The notes under the pieces are model-generated. The model searched no databases, was not told the DNA's origin, and saw only the letters and a list, made by a program, of their open reading frames with translations. A stretch of DNA of 64,000 nucleotides, taken from NCBI GenBank assembly GCA_018456245.1, contig JAGYHQ010000002.1:1-64000 (forward strand), written 5' to 3'. Shown here piece by piece: positions 18,277 to 27,818 of the stretch (its first letter is position 1; each line of letters starts with the position of its first letter). A program made the translations under genes and the position numbers. The DNA comes from Tenacibaculum sp. (GTDB lineage: Bacteria; Bacteroidota; Bacteroidia; Flavobacteriales; Flavobacteriaceae).

Positions 18277-18885
18277 ATGAAAAAGTGGTTACCAGTAATT
18301 ATTATTGCAGTAATAGTTTTAGGATTTTACAGATGGACAGTAGGTTTTAATAATAAAGCTGTAAAATTAAATGAAAATATAGAAGAATCTTGGGGAAATG
18401 TACAAAACTCTTATCAAAGAAGAAGTGATTTAATCGGTAATTTGGTAAAAACGGTACAAGGAGCAGCAGATTTTGAAAAAAGTACACTTACTTCAGTTAT
18501 AGAAGCAAGATCAAAAGCTACATCAATAACTATTGACCCTACTAATATTACTCCAGAGCAGTTAAATCAATTTAATGAGGCACAAAGTGGTTTAAGTAGT
18601 GCTTTATCACGATTATTAGTTTCAGTAGAAAGATATCCTGATTTAAAAGCAAATCAGAACTTTTTAAAATTACAAGATGAATTGGCTAGTACTGAGAACC
18701 AAATTTTAACGGCTCGTACACGTTTTAATGAAGCTATTAAACCTTATAATATGCATATTAAAACATTCCCTAATTCAATATTGGCAGGATGGTTTAATTT
18801 TGAGCCAAAACCTTATTTTAAATCGGATGAAGGAGCTGATAAAGCACCAGATGTAGATTTTAATTTTGGGAATAAGGAAAAATAA
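18277..18885 (+). CDS. lemA: LemA family protein
   Basis: LemA proteins have one N-terminal membrane helix (WLPVIIIAVIVLGFYRW) and a long helical bundle outside or inside the membrane. The family signature VQNSYQRRSDLIGNLVKTVQG and YPDLKANQNFLKLQDEL is complete in these 202 residues. The function is unknown; LemA commonly sits with TPM-domain proteins, as here, suggesting they act together at the envelope. Stop and the next start overlap by one base. Confidence 0.93.
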   Translation: MKKWLPVIIIAVIVLGFYRWTVGFNNKAVKLNENIEESWGNVQNSYQRRSDLIGNLVKTVQGAADFEKSTLTSVIEARSKATSITIDPTNITPEQLNQFNEAQSGLSSALSRLLVSVERYPDLKANQNFLKLQDELASTENQILTARTRFNEAIKPYNMHIKTFPNSILAGWFNFEPKPYFKSDEGADKAPDVDFNFGNKEK

Positions 18886-19322
18886 TGAGTAAACTTTCTA
18901 ATTTTCTTTCATCTTCAGATGAACAAGAGATAGTTAAGGCAATTACTGAAGCAGAATTAAATACTTCTGGAGAAATACGTGTTCATATTGAGGGAACTTC
19001 AAACAAACCTTATATGGAAAGAGCTGTAGAAGTATTTAATTCATTAGAAATGTATAATACTAAACAGCGAAATGGGGTATTAATATACATTGCTGTTGAA
19101 GATAACCAGCTTGTTATCTATGGGGATGAGGGAATTTATAAAATTGCAGAAAGTAATTTTTGGGATGATACTTGTAATTTGATAATTAATTCTTTTAAAG
19201 AAGGTAATCATAAAGAAGGGATAGTAAAAGGTGTTTTAGAAGTGGGGGAGAAATTAAAAACATTTTTTCCTTATAAAAAAGATGATATTGATGAATTACC
19301 TAACACTATTTCAAAAGGATAG
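18885..19322 (+). CDS. TPM-domain protein, short form
   Basis: A 145-residue cytoplasmic or peripheral TPM domain. The N-terminal LSSSDEQEIVKAITEAELNTSGEIRVHIE leads into NGVLIYIAVEDNQLVIYGDEGIYK, the typical centre of the fold. It lacks signal peptide and membrane helix, unlike its downstream partner. TPM domains have been linked to phosphatase activity or photosystem repair in plants; in bacteria the role is open. Its start overlaps the stop of lemA. Confidence 0.88.
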   Translation: MSKLSNFLSSSDEQEIVKAITEAELNTSGEIRVHIEGTSNKPYMERAVEVFNSLEMYNTKQRNGVLIYIAVEDNQLVIYGDEGIYKIAESNFWDDTCNLIINSFKEGNHKEGIVKGVLEVGEKLKTFFPYKKDDIDELPNTISKG

Positions 19323-20117
19323 ATGAACATATTTAAGAAAAATATATTTTTTGTTGTTTTATTGCTTGGAGTTTTAAACTCTCTTCAGGCACAGTTTAAT
19401 ATTCCTGAAAAGCCTAAAATTCAAACAAGTGTTTATGATTACGTTGGGTTGTTACCTAGTCATCAAAAAAAAGCATTAGAAAATAAATTAATAAAGTATT
19501 CTGATAGTACCTCAACACAAATAGTTATAGGAATTATTCCTTCAACTAAGGGGGAGTATATAGGGATGCTTACACCACGTTGGGCTCATAAATGGGGTAT
19601 AGGACAAGTAAAAGAAGATAACGGTATTTTTATTTTATTAGCAAAAAATGATAGAAAAATATGGATTTCACCGGGTTATGGTGTAGAACATATTTTAACA
19701 GCAGGAACAACAGGAGATATTATAAGAAATGTAATTATTCCTGAATTTAGGACTGGTAATTATTACTTGGGTTTAAATAATGGAGTAGATGTTATTTTTA
19801 ATTACTTAAATGGTACTTATAAAGCAAAACCAAACGAAAATACTGAAGAATTTCCTTTTTTCGTATTCATAATTATAATTATTGCTTTAATGATATTATT
19901 ATTTATTATATCAAAAAGTGGTTCTAATAATAGAAATAATAGAGGAGGAGGTTTTGGTAATAAAAAAAGAGGAGATTTTGTAGACTTTGGAGGTTTCTCA
20001 GGAGGTTATTATACAGGTGGTACTTACAGTAGTGAAGGTTTTGGTGGCTTTGGAGGTTTTTCAGGAGGTTTTGGAGGAGGAGGTTTCTCTGGTGGAGGAG
20101 CAGGTGGTAGTTGGTAA
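19323..20117 (+). CDS. TPM-domain protein with signal peptide and Gly-rich tail
   Basis: Starts with a signal peptide ending at LNSLQAQ, then an exported TPM domain (VYDYVGLLPSHQKKALENKL, STSTQIVIGII, NGIFILLAKNDRKIWISPGYG), then a transmembrane helix at about residues 177-195 and a Gly/Phe-rich tail (GGFGGFSGGFGGGGFSGGGAGGSW). This is the YgcG-type architecture and is commonly found with LemA. The TPM domain should be outside the membrane and the Gly tail inside. It converges on msrA with no gap. Confidence 0.9.
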   Translation: MNIFKKNIFFVVLLLGVLNSLQAQFNIPEKPKIQTSVYDYVGLLPSHQKKALENKLIKYSDSTSTQIVIGIIPSTKGEYIGMLTPRWAHKWGIGQVKEDNGIFILLAKNDRKIWISPGYGVEHILTAGTTGDIIRNVIIPEFRTGNYYLGLNNGVDVIFNYLNGTYKAKPNENTEEFPFFVFIIIIIALMILLFIISKSGSNNRNNRGGGFGNKKRGDFVDFGGFSGGYYTGGTYSSEGFGGFGGFSGGFGGGGFSGGGAGGSW

Positions 20118-20648
20118 TTAAAACTTCATTTTATCATTAAATAATTTTCTTAACTTTTCTAATTTTGGAGGAATTACAGCACTACAATAGGTTTGTTCAG
20201 GATTTTTACTATAATAATTTTGATGATATTCTTCAGCCTTAAAATAAGTGGTTAGTTCAGTTATTTCTGTTACAATTTTATCTTTATAATGAAGTTGTAA
20301 TTCTTTAATAATATTTTCGGCAGTTTTCTTTTGAATATCAGAATTATAAAAAATAATAGATCGATATTGAGTTCCAACATCCTCTCCTTGACGATTTAAC
20401 GTTGTAGGAATATGGGTAGCCATAAAAATTAATAGAATATCTTCTAATGAAATATTTTTAGTATTAAATGAAAGTTTAATTACTTCGGCGTGTCCTGTTT
20501 CTCCTGTACAGACTTGCTCATAAGTAGGGTTTTCAGCTTGCCCTCCTGCATAACCAACTTCTATATCGGTTATTCCGTCAACTATTCTAAAAACTGATTC
20601 TGTGCACCAAAAGCATCCACCTCCTAATATTATTGTATCTGTTTTCAT
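20118..20648 (-). CDS. msrA: peptide methionine-S-sulfoxide reductase A
   Basis: Repairs methionine S-sulfoxide in proteins. The 176-residue protein has the catalytic motif GGGCFWCTES near the start, then VGYAGG, THIPTTLNRQGEDVGTQYRSIIFY and the region around YFKAEEYHQNYY. A further Cys in QTYCSAV may resolve the disulfide. No signal peptide, so cytoplasmic. It is 16 bases after der on the same strand and may share its transcript. Confidence 0.96.
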   Translation of the reverse strand: MKTDTIILGGGCFWCTESVFRIVDGITDIEVGYAGGQAENPTYEQVCTGETGHAEVIKLSFNTKNISLEDILLIFMATHIPTTLNRQGEDVGTQYRSIIFYNSDIQKKTAENIIKELQLHYKDKIVTEITELTTYFKAEEYHQNYYSKNPEQTYCSAVIPPKLEKLRKLFNDKMKF

Positions 20649-20663
20649 ATAATTTTTTGGAAA

Positions 20664-21977
20664 TTATTTTTGTCTGAAATAAATTCCTATTGGAACACCT
20701 GAAAAATTATAATGTTCTCTTAGTTTGTTTTCAATAAATCGTTTGTAAGGATCTTTTATATATTGAGGTAAATTTGCAAAAAATGCAAATTGTGGTGTAT
20801 GCGTTGGTAATTGCATACAGTATTTAATTTTTATGTATTTACCTTTTGTTGCTGGTGGAGGATAATTTTCAATAATTTCAAGCATTGTTTCGTTTAGCTT
20901 GCTTGTTTGTATTTTACGAGTTCTATTTTGATGAACTTCAACAGCTGTTTCAATTGCTTTAAAAATACGTTGTTTTGTTAATGCTGATATAAATATGATA
21001 GGTACATCAGTAAATGGAGCAGTAATTTCTTTTATTCTACGCTCAAAATCACGTATTGTATTGGTTTCTTTTTCTATTAAATCCCACTTATTTACAAGGA
21101 TTATAATTCCTTTTCTGTTTTTTTCAGCAAGCCAAAATATTTTTTCGTCTTGTCCCTCAAATCCACGAGTAGCATCAATAACAAGAATGGCAACGTCACA
21201 GTGTTCAATAGCACGAACTGCACGCATTACCGAATAAAATTCTAAATCTTCTTTAACTTTTGATTTTTTTCTAATTCCTGCTGTATCGACTAAATTAAAA
21301 TCAAACCCAAAACGATTATATTTTGTATCAATACTATCACGGGTAGTTCCAGCAATATTTGTTACAATATTTCTTTCTTCGCCAATTAAAGCATTTATAA
21401 ATGATGATTTTCCTGCGTTAGGACGACCAACTACAGCAAAGCGAGGTAATTCATCTTCATTTTTATTATCATCAGAAGGTTCAGGAATTTTTTCTGCTAT
21501 TGCATCTAATAATTCTCCTGTTCCACTTCCGTTTATTGATGAAATAGTATAGTAATCTCCTAAGCCAAGATTGTAAAATTCAACAGCATCAGCATCACGC
21601 ATTGCATTATCAACTTTATTAACAGCAATAAATTTAGGTTTATTTACCTGACGTAAAATTTTTGCAACTTCATCGTCCATTGGTGTAATTCCTTGCTCAA
21701 CATCAACAACAAAAACAATAATATCGGCTTCTTCAATGGCTAATTGAACTTGTTTACGAATTTCATCTTCAAAAATATCATCAGAGCCTATTACATATCC
21801 ACCTGTATCAATTACAGAGAATTCTTTTCCGTTCCATTCTGATTTCCCGTAATGACGATCACGAGTTACACCACTTACAGAGTCTACAATGGCATCTCTG
21901 CGTTTAATTAATCTATTAAAAAATGTTGATTTCCCTACATTTGGGCGACCTACTATTGCTACGATACTGTTATTCAT
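20664..21977 (-). CDS. der: ribosome-biogenesis GTPase Der (EngA)
   Basis: GTPase needed for maturation of the 50S subunit. The 437-residue protein has two G domains in tandem, with P-loops GRPNVGKST (residues ~8-16) and GRPNAGKSS, each followed by DTGG or DTAG and NKVD or NKWD, then the C-terminal KH-like domain ([15 protein letters not shown]). Next to era, as in other genomes of this group. Confidence 0.97.
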   Translation of the reverse strand: MNNSIVAIVGRPNVGKSTFFNRLIKRRDAIVDSVSGVTRDRHYGKSEWNGKEFSVIDTGGYVIGSDDIFEDEIRKQVQLAIEEADIIVFVVDVEQGITPMDDEVAKILRQVNKPKFIAVNKVDNAMRDADAVEFYNLGLGDYYTISSINGSGTGELLDAIAEKIPEPSDDNKNEDELPRFAVVGRPNAGKSSFINALIGEERNIVTNIAGTTRDSIDTKYNRFGFDFNLVDTAGIRKKSKVKEDLEFYSVMRAVRAIEHCDVAILVIDATRGFEGQDEKIFWLAEKNRKGIIILVNKWDLIEKETNTIRDFERRIKEITAPFTDVPIIFISALTKQRIFKAIETAVEVHQNRTRKIQTSKLNETMLEIIENYPPPATKGKYIKIKYCMQLPTHTPQFAFFANLPQYIKDPYKRFIENKLREHYNFSGVPIGIYFRQK

Positions 21978-22052
21978 TTTGCGAAGATAGTTTTAAAGTT
22001 TCAAAATTAGAAAGTTTAAAGTAATATTGTTCTTTTATTTTAGGATAAGTTT

Positions 22053-22937
22053 TTAGTCTTTATATCCAAATCTTTTAAGTTGTCTTTCATCTGAACGCCA
22101 ATTTTTGTTGACTTTCACATACAAATCTAAGAATATTTTTTTATCAAAAAACTTTTGTAAGTCTTTTCTTGCTTCTGTTCCTACTCGTTTTATGGCAGAG
22201 CCTTTGTGACCTATAATAATTCCTTTTTGAGTATCACGTTCCACCATAATAACTGCACGAATACGTATGATTTCATCTTCTTCCTCAAAACTTTCGGTTT
22301 CAACTTCTACTGAATATGGAATTTCTTTTTTATAATGTTTTAGAATTTTTTCACGAATAGTTTCATTTACAAAAAAGCGTTCTGGTTTATCGGTTAGTTG
22401 GTCTTTTGGATAAAATGCAGGTGATTGGGGTAGTAATTCAATTATTTTATTAAAAACGGCTTCAATATTAAAATTTTCTAATGCAGATATTACGTAAACA
22501 AAGGCATTAGGTAATTTATTTGTCCAATATTCAATTTTATTTTCTACTTCTTCGGGTGTTGATTTATCAATTTTATTTAATAATAGAATAACAGGAATTT
22601 TACTATTTATTATTTTATTGAAAAAAGCTTCGTTTTTTAGTTCTTTTTCGCCAATTTCCACCATATATATTAGTATATCGGCATCATCAAAGGCAGATTT
22701 TACAAAATCCATCATACTTTCTTGTAATTCGTATGCTGGTTTTATAATTCCGGGTGTGTCTGAAAAAACTATTTGGTAATTTTCATCGTTTACAATTCCA
22801 AGTATTCTGTGCCTTGTAGTTTGTGCTTTTGATGTAATAATAGAAAGTTTTTCACCAACAAGTACATTCATTAGTGTTGATTTTCCAACGTTTGGGTTTC
22901 CTATTATATTTACAAATCCTGCTTTATGTGTATTCAT
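22053..22937 (-). CDS. era: GTPase Era
   Basis: Binds the 3' end of 16S rRNA and helps assembly of the 30S subunit. In 294 residues: P-loop GNPNVGKST, switch region SKAQTTRHRILGI, DTPG, NKID, then the KH domain with GIIIGHKGSAIKRVGTEARKDLQKFF. The gene is followed at 75 bp by der, with no clear terminator between them; their upstream side borders the tRNA gene. Confidence 0.97.
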   Translation of the reverse strand: MNTHKAGFVNIIGNPNVGKSTLMNVLVGEKLSIITSKAQTTRHRILGIVNDENYQIVFSDTPGIIKPAYELQESMMDFVKSAFDDADILIYMVEIGEKELKNEAFFNKIINSKIPVILLLNKIDKSTPEEVENKIEYWTNKLPNAFVYVISALENFNIEAVFNKIIELLPQSPAFYPKDQLTDKPERFFVNETIREKILKHYKKEIPYSVEVETESFEEEDEIIRIRAVIMVERDTQKGIIIGHKGSAIKRVGTEARKDLQKFFDKKIFLDLYVKVNKNWRSDERQLKRFGYKD

Positions 22938-22990
22938 ATGGCAAAATTAATCTTTTTGTTTGGTATGATATAATTAAAAATTAATTTATT

Positions 22991-23020
22991 TTGGTTAATC
23001 GAAAAAAGGTTGTATATTTG
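22991..23020 (+). promoter_or_regulatory. promoter of the initiator tRNA gene
   Basis: TTG at 22991-22993 and TATATTTG at 23013-23020 with a 19-base spacer: this is the best match in the window to the flavobacterial housekeeping promoter. Transcription would begin within a few bases of the tRNA 5' end at 23031. Confidence 0.8.
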
Positions 23021-23030
23021 CAATCCAAAT

Positions 23031-23103
<73 letters not shown>

Positions 23104-23113
23104 CTTAGTTAAG

Positions 23114-23150
23114 CCTCAACTACCTAATTATTAGCAAGTTGAGGTTTTTT
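23114..23150 (+). terminator. terminator after the tRNA, supplied by the island
   Basis: CCTCAACT (23114-23121) pairs with AGTTGAGG (23137-23144), followed by TTTTTT. It begins 10 bases past the att core, so the integrated element supplies a terminator to the tRNA gene. Confidence 0.8.
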
Positions 23151-23160
23151 ATTTTTAATT

Positions 23161-23188
23161 CTTCCCACTAACTTCCCATTTTTTTATG
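23161..23188 (+). repeat. possible integrase arm site, left copy
   Basis: CTTCCCACTA followed by ACTTCCCAT and a T run; nearly the same sequence recurs in the same orientation at 44634-44660, just inside the right end. Each copy contains two CTTCCCA words 11 bases apart. Confidence 0.5.
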
Positions 23189-23393
23189 GGTAGAATTTTA
23201 TCTTTCCTATATTATCATTTCTTTATCAAAATATTTTTATTTAATTTAGATTCATATATAAATTCATTTTTAAGTGATGTACAATACAAAAAAATAAACT
23301 AAAATTATATTTATTGGTAATCAATTTATGTAGTTAAGTGGATATACTTACATCTTTTTTTTGAAATCAAATTTAACATTAATATAAATTCAA

Positions 23394-23426
23394 TATGTCA
23401 CAAATTTTTACTAAATTTGTGACATA
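23394..23426. promoter_or_regulatory. operator-promoter of the AbiE-like operon
   Basis: A perfect 14-bp inverted repeat (TATGTCACAAATTT / AAATTTGTGACATA) around TTACT. The right arm contains TAAATTTG (23412-23419), a fit to the -7 promoter box, so a bound repressor would cover the promoter. AbiEi antitoxins are known to repress their own operon by binding inverted repeats, which fits the position 18 bases before the start codon. Confidence 0.65.
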
Positions 23427-23443
23427 AATAATACATCTATATT

Positions 23444-24046
23444 TTGGAAAGTATTAACTTGCAAATAGAAAACAAAATAATTAAATCTTCTCGAGGTGAG
23501 ATATTTTTTATTAGAGACTTTATAAAATACGGTTCAGAAGTTAATATTCGAAAGATACTTTCTCGTTTAGAAAAAGAATCTGTTATTGAACGCATTGCCT
23601 TTGGAATATACCTAAAACCTAAAAAAGATGAGGTGTTAGGTGTTATTTACCCGAATTTAGATGAAATTGCTTATAAAATTGCCAAACGAGATAAGGCTCG
23701 TATTGTGCCAACTGGTGCTTATGCTCTCTTTCTTTTGGGGCTGACAACTCAAATTCCTTTAAATACCGTTTATCTTACTGACGGTTCTCAACGAATAGTT
23801 AAAATTGGCAATCGTTCTATAAAATTTAAACGAACTGTTCCTAAAACTTTTGCTATTAAAGATGATTTATTGCAACTTGTTGTACAATCATTAAAAGAAA
23901 TAGGGCAAAAAAATTGTACAGAAGATTTTTTGCTGAAATTACAAAAATCGGTCATAAAAATATCTGACAAAACAATAGAAACCGAATTGAAATACGCACC
24001 GATGTGGGTTCAAAAAGAAATTAAAAAACTTTATAAACTTAATTAA
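23444..24046 (+). CDS. AbiEi-like antitoxin (DUF6088 family)
   Basis: First gene of a type IV-like toxin-antitoxin pair. The 200-residue protein has an N-terminal winged-helix region (IFFIRDFIKYGSEVNIRKILSRLEKESVIERIAFGIYLKPK) and the AbiEi-like C-terminal region (RIVPTGAYALFLLGLTTQIP, YLTDGSQRIVKIGNRSIKFKRT). The start is a TTG; no ATG occurs near the N-terminus. It probably represses its own promoter through the palindrome just upstream and neutralises the product of the next gene, which begins two bases after its stop. Confidence 0.85.
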   Translation: MESINLQIENKIIKSSRGEIFFIRDFIKYGSEVNIRKILSRLEKESVIERIAFGIYLKPKKDEVLGVIYPNLDEIAYKIAKRDKARIVPTGAYALFLLGLTTQIPLNTVYLTDGSQRIVKIGNRSIKFKRTVPKTFAIKDDLLQLVVQSLKEIGQKNCTEDFLLKLQKSVIKISDKTIETELKYAPMWVQKEIKKLYKLN

Positions 24047-24048
24047 AA

Positions 24049-25038
24049 ATGTGGATTGATTTAAACAAAGAACGAAAATTATTAAGTATTGAAAAAGTAA
24101 GTGCCTCAACAGGATTACCCAACTTTGCTATTGAAAAAGATTGGTGGGTTTGTTTGGTTTTAAAAGCTGTATTTCAATCAAAATACGCAGAGTTTATCAT
24201 TTTTAAGGGAGGAACATCTTTAAGTAAGGCTTATTCTTTAATTGAAAGATTTTCGGAAGATGTAGATTTAATAATTGATAGAAAGTTATTAGGATATGAG
24301 GAGGTTAAGTCAAAAACACAGATCAAGAAACTTCGTAAAATTTCTGGAGGTTTTATTATAAATGAATTTAAGGAAGAACTCATAAAACAACTTAATGGAT
24401 TAGGTGTTGAGGGAAAATTTTGTATTCAACACAAAACTTATGTAGATGATACAAGCGACCCTAATAGTTTAGAAATTTATTATGATTCAATATTTAATTT
24501 TAGTAATGATTATATTAAACCACGAGTATTATTAGAAATGAGTGCAAGGTCAATGACAGAACCATCTGAACAAAAAGAAATAATATCGTGGATTGATGAG
24601 GAGTTTAAAAATACCGATTTTGCAGAAAATTCATTTAATGTTGAGGTTGTTATGCCTCAAAGAACTTTTTTAGAAAAAATATTTTTACTTCACGAGGAAT
24701 TTAGAAAACCGAAAGACAGAATAAGAACTTACCGAATGACAAGGCATTTATATGATGTTGAAAAAATTGCAAATACTGAATATGGAAATATTGCTTTAAA
24801 TAATAATATTCTGTTTAATGCTATTGTAGAACATCGCAAACATTTTACGCCTTTAAAAGGAGAAGATTATAGTAAACATTTGAAAGGCTTTTTAAATATT
24901 TTACCTCCACAAGACTTAATAAAAAAATGGAAAGAAGATTATAAAAGTATGCAAGAAAATATGATTTCAGGCGAAAGTCTTCAATGGGAAGAATTACTTG
25001 ATAATATTAAAAAAATTCAAAACAATATTAATATTTAA
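24049..25038 (+). CDS. AbiEii-like nucleotidyltransferase toxin
   Basis: The 329-residue protein carries the nucleotidyltransferase signature of the AbiEii/DUF1814 family: FKGGTSLSKAYSLI, then RFSEDVDLII with the metal-binding Asp pair, and a helical second half with MPQRTFLEKIFLLHEEF. Related toxins add nucleotides to tRNA 3' ends and stop growth during phage infection. It is translationally linked to the antitoxin gene. Confidence 0.88.
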   Translation: MWIDLNKERKLLSIEKVSASTGLPNFAIEKDWWVCLVLKAVFQSKYAEFIIFKGGTSLSKAYSLIERFSEDVDLIIDRKLLGYEEVKSKTQIKKLRKISGGFIINEFKEELIKQLNGLGVEGKFCIQHKTYVDDTSDPNSLEIYYDSIFNFSNDYIKPRVLLEMSARSMTEPSEQKEIISWIDEEFKNTDFAENSFNVEVVMPQRTFLEKIFLLHEEFRKPKDRIRTYRMTRHLYDVEKIANTEYGNIALNNNILFNAIVEHRKHFTPLKGEDYSKHLKGFLNILPPQDLIKKWKEDYKSMQENMISGESLQWEELLDNIKKIQNNINI

Positions 25039-25046
25039 TTTCCTAA

Positions 25047-25598
25047 CATAAAATAAAAGCGTGTTTAAATAAATATGTAACAGATAATAAATACTTTGAT
25101 ATTGAAAACACAGATTATCCTTTTTCATACAAAAAAAACTCTGCATTACTTGTACTATTTTTTTCTAAAAATAATAAGTATTTAACAACCGAAAATAGCA
25201 CATTATTTAAATCATATTATCTTACAGCACCATCTCCAAGTTCTTTTGCACGAATAATGTATAATCAAGGAATCTATATGCCTGTGGTGATTATAGGAGA
25301 AAAATTTCTTGGAATATTTGAACCAGAGCTAAGGTTAGTCGGGTTCAAAAGATTAAAAGTATCCACACTAGATAGTGATCATTCAAAAAACTATATAATT
25401 TTCTATTATGCTAATATTTCTCATATGGGCTTTGTAGAAGGTCATTTAAAAAATAAGAAATCTTTAAAAGAATATAAAGATTCCTATCTAAATAAAAATA
25501 TTCTTAACATATTAGATATTGACGAATTTACTATTAATAAAGAATCCTTTACTATTAAAATGGAAACTAATATTGTAAAAAATACTTTAATGAAGTAA
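25047..25598 (+). pseudogene. 5'-truncated gene, function unknown
   Basis: From the stop at 25044-25046 a frame is open to 25598 without an ATG until 25257. The upstream part reads like real protein (YFDIENTDYPFSYKKNSALLVLFFS, YYLTAPSPSSFARIMYNQGIYMPVVIIGEKFLG) and joins the downstream part without break, so the gene seems to have lost its start. I do not recognise the family. It sits directly behind the toxin gene, where an insertion or deletion boundary is likely. A short protein from ATG 25257 (113 residues) could still be made. Confidence 0.5.
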
Positions 25599-25834
25599 AA
25601 AAAGATTTAGAAAAAAAGATGAAAAAGGAAATGAAAACTTAATTTATATAAATCTTCTAACTTTCTGAACAATTTTAAAAATAAACAAATATTAAAACCT
25701 ACAACAATCATTTTATACATAGTAACAATTGATACAATATTTTGATATTTTTCTCTTAAAGTTTATTCTTTACTATTTGAACATAATACACAACCACAAT
25801 GTAAAAAAATTGAAAGATTTAACACAACACATTT

Positions 25835-25889
25835 CTTATTGACGAAAAGTGTCAAAACTTTCATTTTTCGTCAATAAGGAGTATATTTG
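25835..25889 (+). promoter_or_regulatory. inverted repeat and promoter of the DUF4143 ATPase gene
   Basis: CTTATTGACGAAAA (25835-25848) and TTTTCGTCAATAAG (25865-25878) are a perfect 14-bp inverted repeat, followed at once by TATATTTG (25882-25889), a -7 box. The ATG is at 25903. The same palindrome, with one mismatch, occurs at 39130-39173 without a gene behind it. The 300-bp gap before it is AT-rich and holds nothing else I recognise. Confidence 0.6.
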
Positions 25890-25902
25890 TGAAAAATTTG
25901 TT

Positions 25903-27108
25903 ATGATAATAAGAGACACATACCTAAATAAATTACGAAAATTAAAAGATCAAAATTTAATTAAAGTCATTACAGGTATAAGAAGATGTGGAAAATCAAC
26001 ATTGTTAGAAACCTTTAAAAATGAACTAATTTCTTCAGGTATTTCTGACAAGAATATTATTTTTATAAATTTTGAAGAACGAGAAAATATAACATATTCA
26101 TCTTGGGTTATTTTATATGATGAAATTATAGCAAAGGTAAATACTAATGAAAAATATTATATATTTTTAGATGAGGTTCAACTTATTGATGACTTTGAAA
26201 AATTGGTTAATAGCTTATTTACCAAAAAAAATATTGATTTGTATGTTACAGGGTCAAATGCGTATCTTTTATCAAGCGAATTAGCAACACTCTTAACAGG
26301 AAGATATATTGCTATCAATGTTCAACCATATTCGTTTAAAGAATATTTATTAGCAAATGAAAACACGCAAAATACTGACCGATTATTTCGTAAATATATA
26401 AATGAAAGTTCTTTTCCTGAATCAGTTACATTGTCAAAAAATAGTAACGATTTGGTTAATGATTATTTACAATCTATATATGATACTGTCATTATTAAGG
26501 ATATTGCACAACGACATAAATTACGAAATATAGATAATCTGCATCGTATTGTCAGTTTTTTGTTTGATTCTGTTGGTTCGTATATTTCACCTACAAATAT
26601 TGCTAAACAACTTAATAACAACTCACAAAAAAGTATCTCACACAATACGATTAGTAAATATTTAGATTTTTTGACACAATCATATATTCTTTATAAAGCA
26701 CCTCGTTACGATATTAAAGGGAAAGAACTTCTTTCAACAAATGAAAAATATTATATCGTTGATTTAGGATTACGAAATATTACAACAACTAATAAATACG
26801 ATACAGATTTGGGACATAAATTAGAAAATGTAGTTTATTTTGAATTATTAAGGCGTGGTGGTAAAGTATATGTTGGAAAATACAAGGATAGAGAAATTGA
26901 CTTTGTAGTGCAAAAACCAAACAATCAAATAGAATATTATCAAGTGGCATTTACAGTCAATAGCGAAAAAACTTTTAAACGAGAAATTTCGGCTTTTGAT
27001 AATATCAAAGATAGTTACCCAAAATATCTTTTAACTCTTGATTATGATACAAATAATATCAACGGAGTAAAAAAAGTAAATGTTATTGATTGGTTACTAG
27101 ATGATTGA
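25903..27108 (+). CDS. AAA+ ATPase with DUF4143 C-terminal domain
   Basis: The 401-residue protein has Walker A (TGIRRCGKSTLL), Walker B (YYIFLDEVQLI), an arginine-containing sensor region (TGSNAYLLSSELATLLTGRYI), a winged-helix part (HNTISKYLDFLTQSYILY) and a C-terminal DUF4143 domain resembling a PD-(D/E)xK nuclease fold (HKLENVVYFELLRRGG, EIDFVVQ, YYQV). Function is unknown; such ATPases are frequent in mobile regions. I chose ATG 25903 because the earlier GTG at 25849 lies inside the promoter palindrome. AT-rich inverted arms at 27120-27161 may end the transcript. Confidence 0.88.
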   Translation: MIIRDTYLNKLRKLKDQNLIKVITGIRRCGKSTLLETFKNELISSGISDKNIIFINFEERENITYSSWVILYDEIIAKVNTNEKYYIFLDEVQLIDDFEKLVNSLFTKKNIDLYVTGSNAYLLSSELATLLTGRYIAINVQPYSFKEYLLANENTQNTDRLFRKYINESSFPESVTLSKNSNDLVNDYLQSIYDTVIIKDIAQRHKLRNIDNLHRIVSFLFDSVGSYISPTNIAKQLNNNSQKSISHNTISKYLDFLTQSYILYKAPRYDIKGKELLSTNEKYYIVDLGLRNITTTNKYDTDLGHKLENVVYFELLRRGGKVYVGKYKDREIDFVVQKPNNQIEYYQVAFTVNSEKTFKREISAFDNIKDSYPKYLLTLDYDTNNINGVKKVNVIDWLLDD

Positions 27109-27169
27109 GAAATTATAAGATATTTTTAAATTTTCAATAACTGTTTTTTGTTTAAAAATATTTATTTCA

Positions 27170-27763
27170 TTACTTCATCAATTTCTTAACCTTTTGAACA
27201 GTTCCAAGAGAAACACCATTTAGTTTCGCTATTTTACGCAATGAATTAACTCCTAATTTTAATTCTTTCTGCACTCCTTTGTATTTTGCTAAAAACACCT
27301 CATCGCTTTCTTTTGAGCCTTTTTCTCTACCTTTATAAACTCCTTTTTGTTTGGCTAATTCAATGCCTTGCCTTTGTCGTTCTAACATTATTGACCTTTC
27401 CATTTCTGCAATATTAGCCATAACAGATATAATCAACTTAAACGCACTGTTTGGCTTTCCTTTGACTAAACTTTCAATTCCTAAATTATCTACCTTTAAA
27501 ATGACTTTCTTTTCATTTAAATATTCTAATGTTCTTAAAATATCAAATAAATTCCTACCTAATCGGTCAATGCTTGAAACTGATAAATAATTTATTGTTC
27601 CTTGCTCTATTTCTTCAATAAGTTTTTTCCCTTGTTCTCGTTTTTTGAAATCAACAGCACCTGATACCACATCAATAAACCATTTTTCTGATTGGTCTCC
27701 TTGTTCTCTTTGACGGTCAATCTTTTGTTTTTCTGTACTAACTCTTATATATCTTGCTTTCAT
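27170..27763 (-). CDS. serine recombinase, resolvase/invertase type
   Basis: Small serine recombinase of 197 residues. The catalytic Ser is in RYIRVSTEKQ (residue 9), the SIDRLGRN region follows, then the long E helix (VMANIAEMERSIMLERQRQGIELAKQKG) and a C-terminal HTH of Hin/resolvase type (NSLRKIAKLNGVSLGTVQKVKKL). It may resolve or invert DNA in the island or be a relic of a transposon. I found no inverted-repeat pair flanking it that would define a transposon. Confidence 0.9.
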   Translation of the reverse strand: MKARYIRVSTEKQKIDRQREQGDQSEKWFIDVVSGAVDFKKREQGKKLIEEIEQGTINYLSVSSIDRLGRNLFDILRTLEYLNEKKVILKVDNLGIESLVKGKPNSAFKLIISVMANIAEMERSIMLERQRQGIELAKQKGVYKGREKGSKESDEVFLAKYKGVQKELKLGVNSLRKIAKLNGVSLGTVQKVKKLMK

Positions 27764-27775
27764 CTCTAAAAAGGC

Positions 27776-27818
27776 TTAAAAACACCCTTAAAATAGATAT
27801 AAGGGTGTTGTTTTTTAT
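27776..27818 (-). terminator. terminator between ardA and the recombinase gene
   Basis: AACACCCTTA (27781-27790) and TAAGGGTGTT (27800-27809) are perfect 10-bp arms. On the minus strand the stem is followed by TTTTT, fitting the end of ardA; the plus strand also has a T run, so it could work both ways. Confidence 0.7.

Noticed and set aside
22001..22050. AAAGTTT-rich gap between der and era as a terminator
   Set aside because: No stem of useful length; it is only a low-complexity tract.
27120..27763. Transposon carrying the serine recombinase
   Set aside because: No terminal inverted repeats or target duplication could be found around the gene.
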